A DNA stretch of 60,000 nucleotides. Source: Polytrichum commune (Eukaryota; Streptophyta; Polytrichopsida; Polytrichales; Polytrichaceae). The notes below the pieces were generated by a model. It was not told where the DNA came from. It worked only from the letters and a program-made list of their open reading frames with translations, and did no database searches. The DNA lies in contig OX485803.1 in the NCBI GenBank assembly GCA_950295325.1, forward strand, positions 5,334,001 to 5,394,000, given 5' to 3'. The position numbers and the translations under genes are program-made. This document shows positions 57,401 through 60,000 of this stretch, in pieces; within the stretch, counting starts at the first letter, position 1, and every line of letters starts with the position of its first letter.

Positions 57401-60000
57401 AAGTCAGTCATAGAAAAGTCAACAATATTTGTGTGAATATTGCTTCAACATATTCCTTACCATTGTTACAGGGTAAGGTGTCGTGGCCAATTAAGTAAGG
57501 CAGATCAATTGATACATTTGGCCAGGACTAGTGAAATCTCTGACTCATAGTACCTGAGGACAGAGTTTACAATATTAACCAAAGAATAACCTAATTGGTT
57601 GGAAGTTATTGCTCTGTCCATCAAGCAATTTTATATGAACTATGTATGTTCGGCAAATAAAGGCATGGCAGTGGAGCCCAATTTGATTAAATTTCCTTCT
57701 GTGGACTGGAACTGGATGAGATATTTGGGCAGGAATATATATCACAACTTGAGTGTGTCTGCATCCCATGGATAGAGATGAGCAACTGATCCAAGGCGTA
57801 GGATTCAAGGCAGCCATGTAAGTAGCCAGTCAGAACCTACCCCCTTATAGATTTATGGCTGGTTCTTCATCCCAACTTAATGGTCCTAGACTTTTTGGGT
57901 CTCTGGTGTTAATTCTGGGTCGAATAACCTGCTTAAGAAAAGAAGTGTCTGAGGTTTAAGGACTTTTCCAACGTTCTCATATGGCTGCCACAAATCCTTA
58001 GCCTAAAGGGTGGGATTCCAATTCAATAAAATGTGCCTCCACTGGTCAAGCTGGGTGGCAAGTGCAGCAGGAAGATATATACGGCTGCATGTGCGGAATG
58101 ACGTGCCATGACACCTGTGACTAAGTTGAGTTTGCAACGTTGGGATTGTGAAAATTTTGGGAACATTTGAAGTACGGTGAATGTCATGTGATAGTTGCAG
58201 TGCATTCAGCCCCTATAACTTGTATCTCTGTAGGAAGTTTGTTCTCTCCAGAGTCTGTCATAAAGCTTCCAGTTGAGATGGGTGGGTATAATTTTAAACT
58301 TTAAAACATAAGAACATTCTCTCACTTTTAGACGGATTTCCTCACAGAAACACACTAACCAAATTATTTACATGTATCAACTGGCAAATTTAACTCTCAA
58401 CTGAGCTTGGAAAAGTAAGGCATCTGATCTCATCATATAACTGGCATGCGCTCCATTTCACTTGAATTATGAAGAATGGATAGGACGCATGCTTACTTAC
58501 CCATAAAATCACCACCAAGTCTCTCTGCATCTGGGTCGTTAATGGAACCAGTTCTCTCATTGTCGGGTGTGTTAATCCCAGGAGAAGGGCCACCCTGTCT
58601 GTCCATGATCTCATCTTCTAAGTCATCCTCATGACCACTCCGACTAACAAAATCAACATAATCATCCTCGCCATCTTCTTCATCCAACTCAAACCCAATG
58701 CGCTCGGGTGCAACCGCCGCTTCATCAATATTCCCTGCGGAGTCGTCTGCAGCCAGCCCACTTGGAATACCAGTAATCATGGGAGGAAGCTCAGGTCGGA
58801 GAGCAGGACCCCGGGAAGAAGCTTTACATGGTTGGGAGAAAAGACCGTGATGGAAATGGGAGAGCGGAAAGCCTTTTGACCTTGATTTGCCCCGGTAGTG
58901 ATCGATAATGGGCCGGAAGTCTTGTTTATATGACTGGGGATGTGTAGTTAGGCTGTGGTGCACCTACAATTGCAACAATATTGAAATCGTCAAAAACTAT
59001 TACATTTTGTGTGGACACAAGGAAAAGGAAGAAGGGGCGGGGGGGGGGGGGAAACCATGAGGCCTCCCAAATGATAAGGGTTATAGAAGGCCTATCGCTA
59101 AGTTCATGTTTGGCGCCACTAAGACCATGTTGACATAAACAGCACTGAAAATGGCGTTTCACGACACACTTGTCATTTCGAAGGTGTCATCTAACTCTCC
59201 CATTTGACACAAAATAATGTGGTCTCTTGAAGGGTCCTAGTAAACTGTGACAGATGTCAAATGGGCCATGTCGAAAAGTACATTGTGCCATTTCATAGCC
59301 GATGTTTTAATATGTGTGCTACTTCATAACCAAGTTTGATAACCTACCTACACTATGAGGAAATTATCATAGATTAGACTCAACACTTGTAAATAGGGTC
59401 GTGTCTCAATACCACCCCTGTCAAATGGCAAGTGTGTTGTAGGCCTACGTTTCCTAGTAGTGCTAAGCCAGTCTAGTTTTAAGAATAAATTTCAAAATTC
59501 AAGTTCCTTAATGGCACCTATGAATGCCGACCAAGGATACTCAAGTGGCAAGCTCTCATCGGTCGCAGACAGCCACCTTATTCTCGTGTATCTTTGGACA
59601 TGAAGCCTAAATCTCCCATCTACCCGAGATTCAAGTGAAGGGGTGCGCCCTAAATAGAATCATTCTTAGGTTATCCGGATAACCAAAGATTTATTCCAGT
59701 TGCGAACAGTCGGGAGATTACATAGGCTACTCAAGAATGTTATGGGCTTTGAATCCTCAAATTTGGACTAAGAAGAAATACCGAGGATGTGTCATACGAG
59801 AGCTATCCATACAGGGTTAGATTCGCTCCTCACAATAAGCAAACCTTGGTGAGACAAGTACTTCATCTGGCAGTGCACCACTGGACTTACTGAGAAGATG
59901 AGGTTGGGCCTGTGAAACGTTGTGAGAACAATCTTGGTGTTTCCACAATTAATCTTTAAGGAATCCATTATATCGTCACGCACGCGATGTGTCGCAGTGG
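48866..60000 (-). CDS. RECQSIM: RecQ helicase of the plant RECQSIM type, 3' part (5' end outside window)
   Basis: This encodes a 3'-5' DNA helicase of the RecQ family, plant SIM branch, which has an insertion inside the helicase core. The twelve visible exons, in minus order, are >60000-59891, 58963-58501, 57365-57151, 54873-54817, 53843-53763, 51399-51333, 51055-50953, 50677-50594, 50317-50230, 49865-49815, 49655-49578 and 49195-48866. All splice phases agree, giving 574 residues. The order is: end of lobe 1 (TATHRVRDDI, TTFHRPNLIFS); an acidic insertion (ELDEEDGEDDYVDF); motif IV region (GACIIYMPTRHETE); LPKEHLKEVHELFH; motif V region (IAFGMGIDKPNVRHVIHYG); motif VI (QEAGRAGRDG); zinc site Cys373, 391, 394 and 397 (RCKKCDTC); LWWRGFVRVM; a PTKKGLRLLH block; and a basic C-terminus. 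Walker A and DExH lie beyond 60000. All visible motifs are intact, so it is probably functional. The exon 50317-50230 border and a possible missed small exon after it are the least certain points. Confidence 0.92.
50678..50952 (-). other. Putative GC-AG intron of RECQSIM
   Basis: The upstream exon ends at 50,953 with TGTCACAG and the intron starts GCAAATCC. The downstream exon starts at 50,677 after GAGCAG. Joining here gives CHRYGIT in frame, the family's Cys-Phe/His-Arg-Tyr-Gly position. The nearest downstream AG (before 50,682) would break the frame, and no GT donor nearby preserves both the sequence match and the phase. Confidence 0.6.
51447..51478. repeat. (TA)n microsatellite in RECQSIM intron
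   Basis: About 16 TA units lie upstream, in transcript sense, of the exon with motif VI. Confidence 0.95.
52050..52560 (-). repeat. Interspersed repeat in RECQSIM intron, inverted copy of 9.61-10.20 kb
   Basis: On the minus strand it carries AGAGTGGTGTCGGGCTAC, CAAGCTAGCCTTGC and TTCTCTCAAAATCTTTG, in the same order as at 9.6 kb. It lies in the 2.4 kb intron between the motif V and motif VI exons. Confidence 0.5.
52575..52950 (-). repeat. Dispersed repeat in RECQSIM intron, inverted copy of 13.54-13.83 kb
   Basis: 52,575-52,870 reversed matches 13,540-13,835. The adjoining 52,865-52,950 (CTAATCGAAATTGAGTCCTA onwards) matches 10,230-10,385 in plus orientation. Two or three old elements therefore lie side by side. 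Confidence 0.5.
53131..53656. mobile_element. Tourist-like MITE in RECQSIM intron
   Basis: The left end reads GGACCTGTTTAGACTTGGGG and the right end reversed reads AGGCAGGTTTAGACTTGGAG. TTA lies on both sides (53,128-53,130 and 53,657-53,659). Ends of the GGnCCTGTTT type with a TTA duplication are classical for Tourist/Harbinger elements. It is 526 bp, non-coding, and its near end is only 106 bp from the exon at 53,763. It is distinct from the T1-T5 family. Confidence 0.8.
53985..54185 (+). repeat. SINE-like repeat in RECQSIM intron
   Basis: Shares GTGTGGATCTAAGAATGGGC, TGTTTAAAAGATATAGG and GATCATCTAAAAAGAAAG with the JMJD5 intron copy at 40,885. It ends in an A/G-rich tail. Confidence 0.4.
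55845..55965 (+). repeat. Short dispersed repeat in RECQSIM intron
   Basis: AAAGCGGCTCCACCTCCCCC, GGGCATATCTCCTCG and TGGGCTTTCTGTCTCC resemble 31,990-32,110. A partial third copy, TGGCTCTTTGGCCTTCTGTC, lies at 55,518. All end in A-rich sequence, so they may be retroposons. Confidence 0.35.
56690..56900 (+). repeat. SINE-like repeat in RECQSIM intron
   Basis: Begins AAGGTATGCAGGTGTTATTT and contains GATGAGGATCAAAGAACAAA and AACACAATTGGGAAGACC, matching 26,735-26,895 and, more weakly, 40,885-41,075. Confidence 0.4.
59038..59051. repeat. Poly-G run in RECQSIM intron
   Basis: A G-rich run with about 13 G lies in the intron between the exon ending at 59,891 and the exon starting at 58,963. Confidence 0.9.

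Noticed and set aside
1-60000. tRNA or rRNA genes
   Set aside because: No cloverleaf with matching A and B boxes and no intact rRNA was seen; the single 5S-like block is diverged and belongs to a retroposon.

Overview
This window looks like nuclear DNA of a land plant. It is AT-rich and intron-rich, and it carries two genes whose spliced products align along their length with plant proteins: a JMJD5/JMJ30-type JmjC oxygenase, and RECQSIM, a RecQ helicase type known from plants. The lineage cannot be fixed from sequence alone. The moderate divergence of both proteins and the spread-out layout would suit a non-model or non-flowering plant, but that is inference.

Layout. Positions 1-40,000 hold no host gene I can support. 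This part is a graveyard of small transposable elements: a LINE reverse-transcriptase relic broken by two later insertions (about 840-2660), the 3' end of a second LINE (11,560-12,466) and a bare LINE tail (36,425-36,560). It also holds several short families with terminal inverted repeats (TIRs). These are a Tourist/Harbinger-like family with TAA/TTA target duplications (five copies), a family rich in CCGGTT with CACTG-type ends (nine copies), a family with TACACYCTAACC ends (three copies), two pogo/Tigger-like elements with TA duplications, and a hAT-like family (three copies, the third at 46.8 kb). The hAT-like family carries a conserved peptide I do not recognise.

Positions 40,320-44,930 (minus strand) hold the JMJD5/JMJ30 gene: seven coding exons, all splice phases agreeing, 414 residues, with every iron- and 2-oxoglutarate-binding residue present at the family spacing. 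Its first intron is a degenerate tandem array in which each unit carries a copy of the exon 1 splice-donor region.

Positions 48,866 to beyond 60,000 (minus strand) hold the 3' part of RECQSIM. Twelve exons are visible, giving 574 residues that run from the end of the first RecA lobe through an acidic insertion, the second RecA lobe, the zinc-binding domain and a basic C-terminus. The 5' part, with the Walker A and DExH motifs, lies past the right edge. One intron appears to use a GC donor. Introns of both genes have collected copies of repeat families, some of which also occur in the gene-free part.

The two genes share a strand but are separated by about 3.9 kb and show no sign of acting together. 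No rRNA or tRNA gene, CRISPR array or prokaryotic feature was found; the only ribosomal-RNA-like sequence is a 5S-derived retroposon remnant near 2.2 kb.
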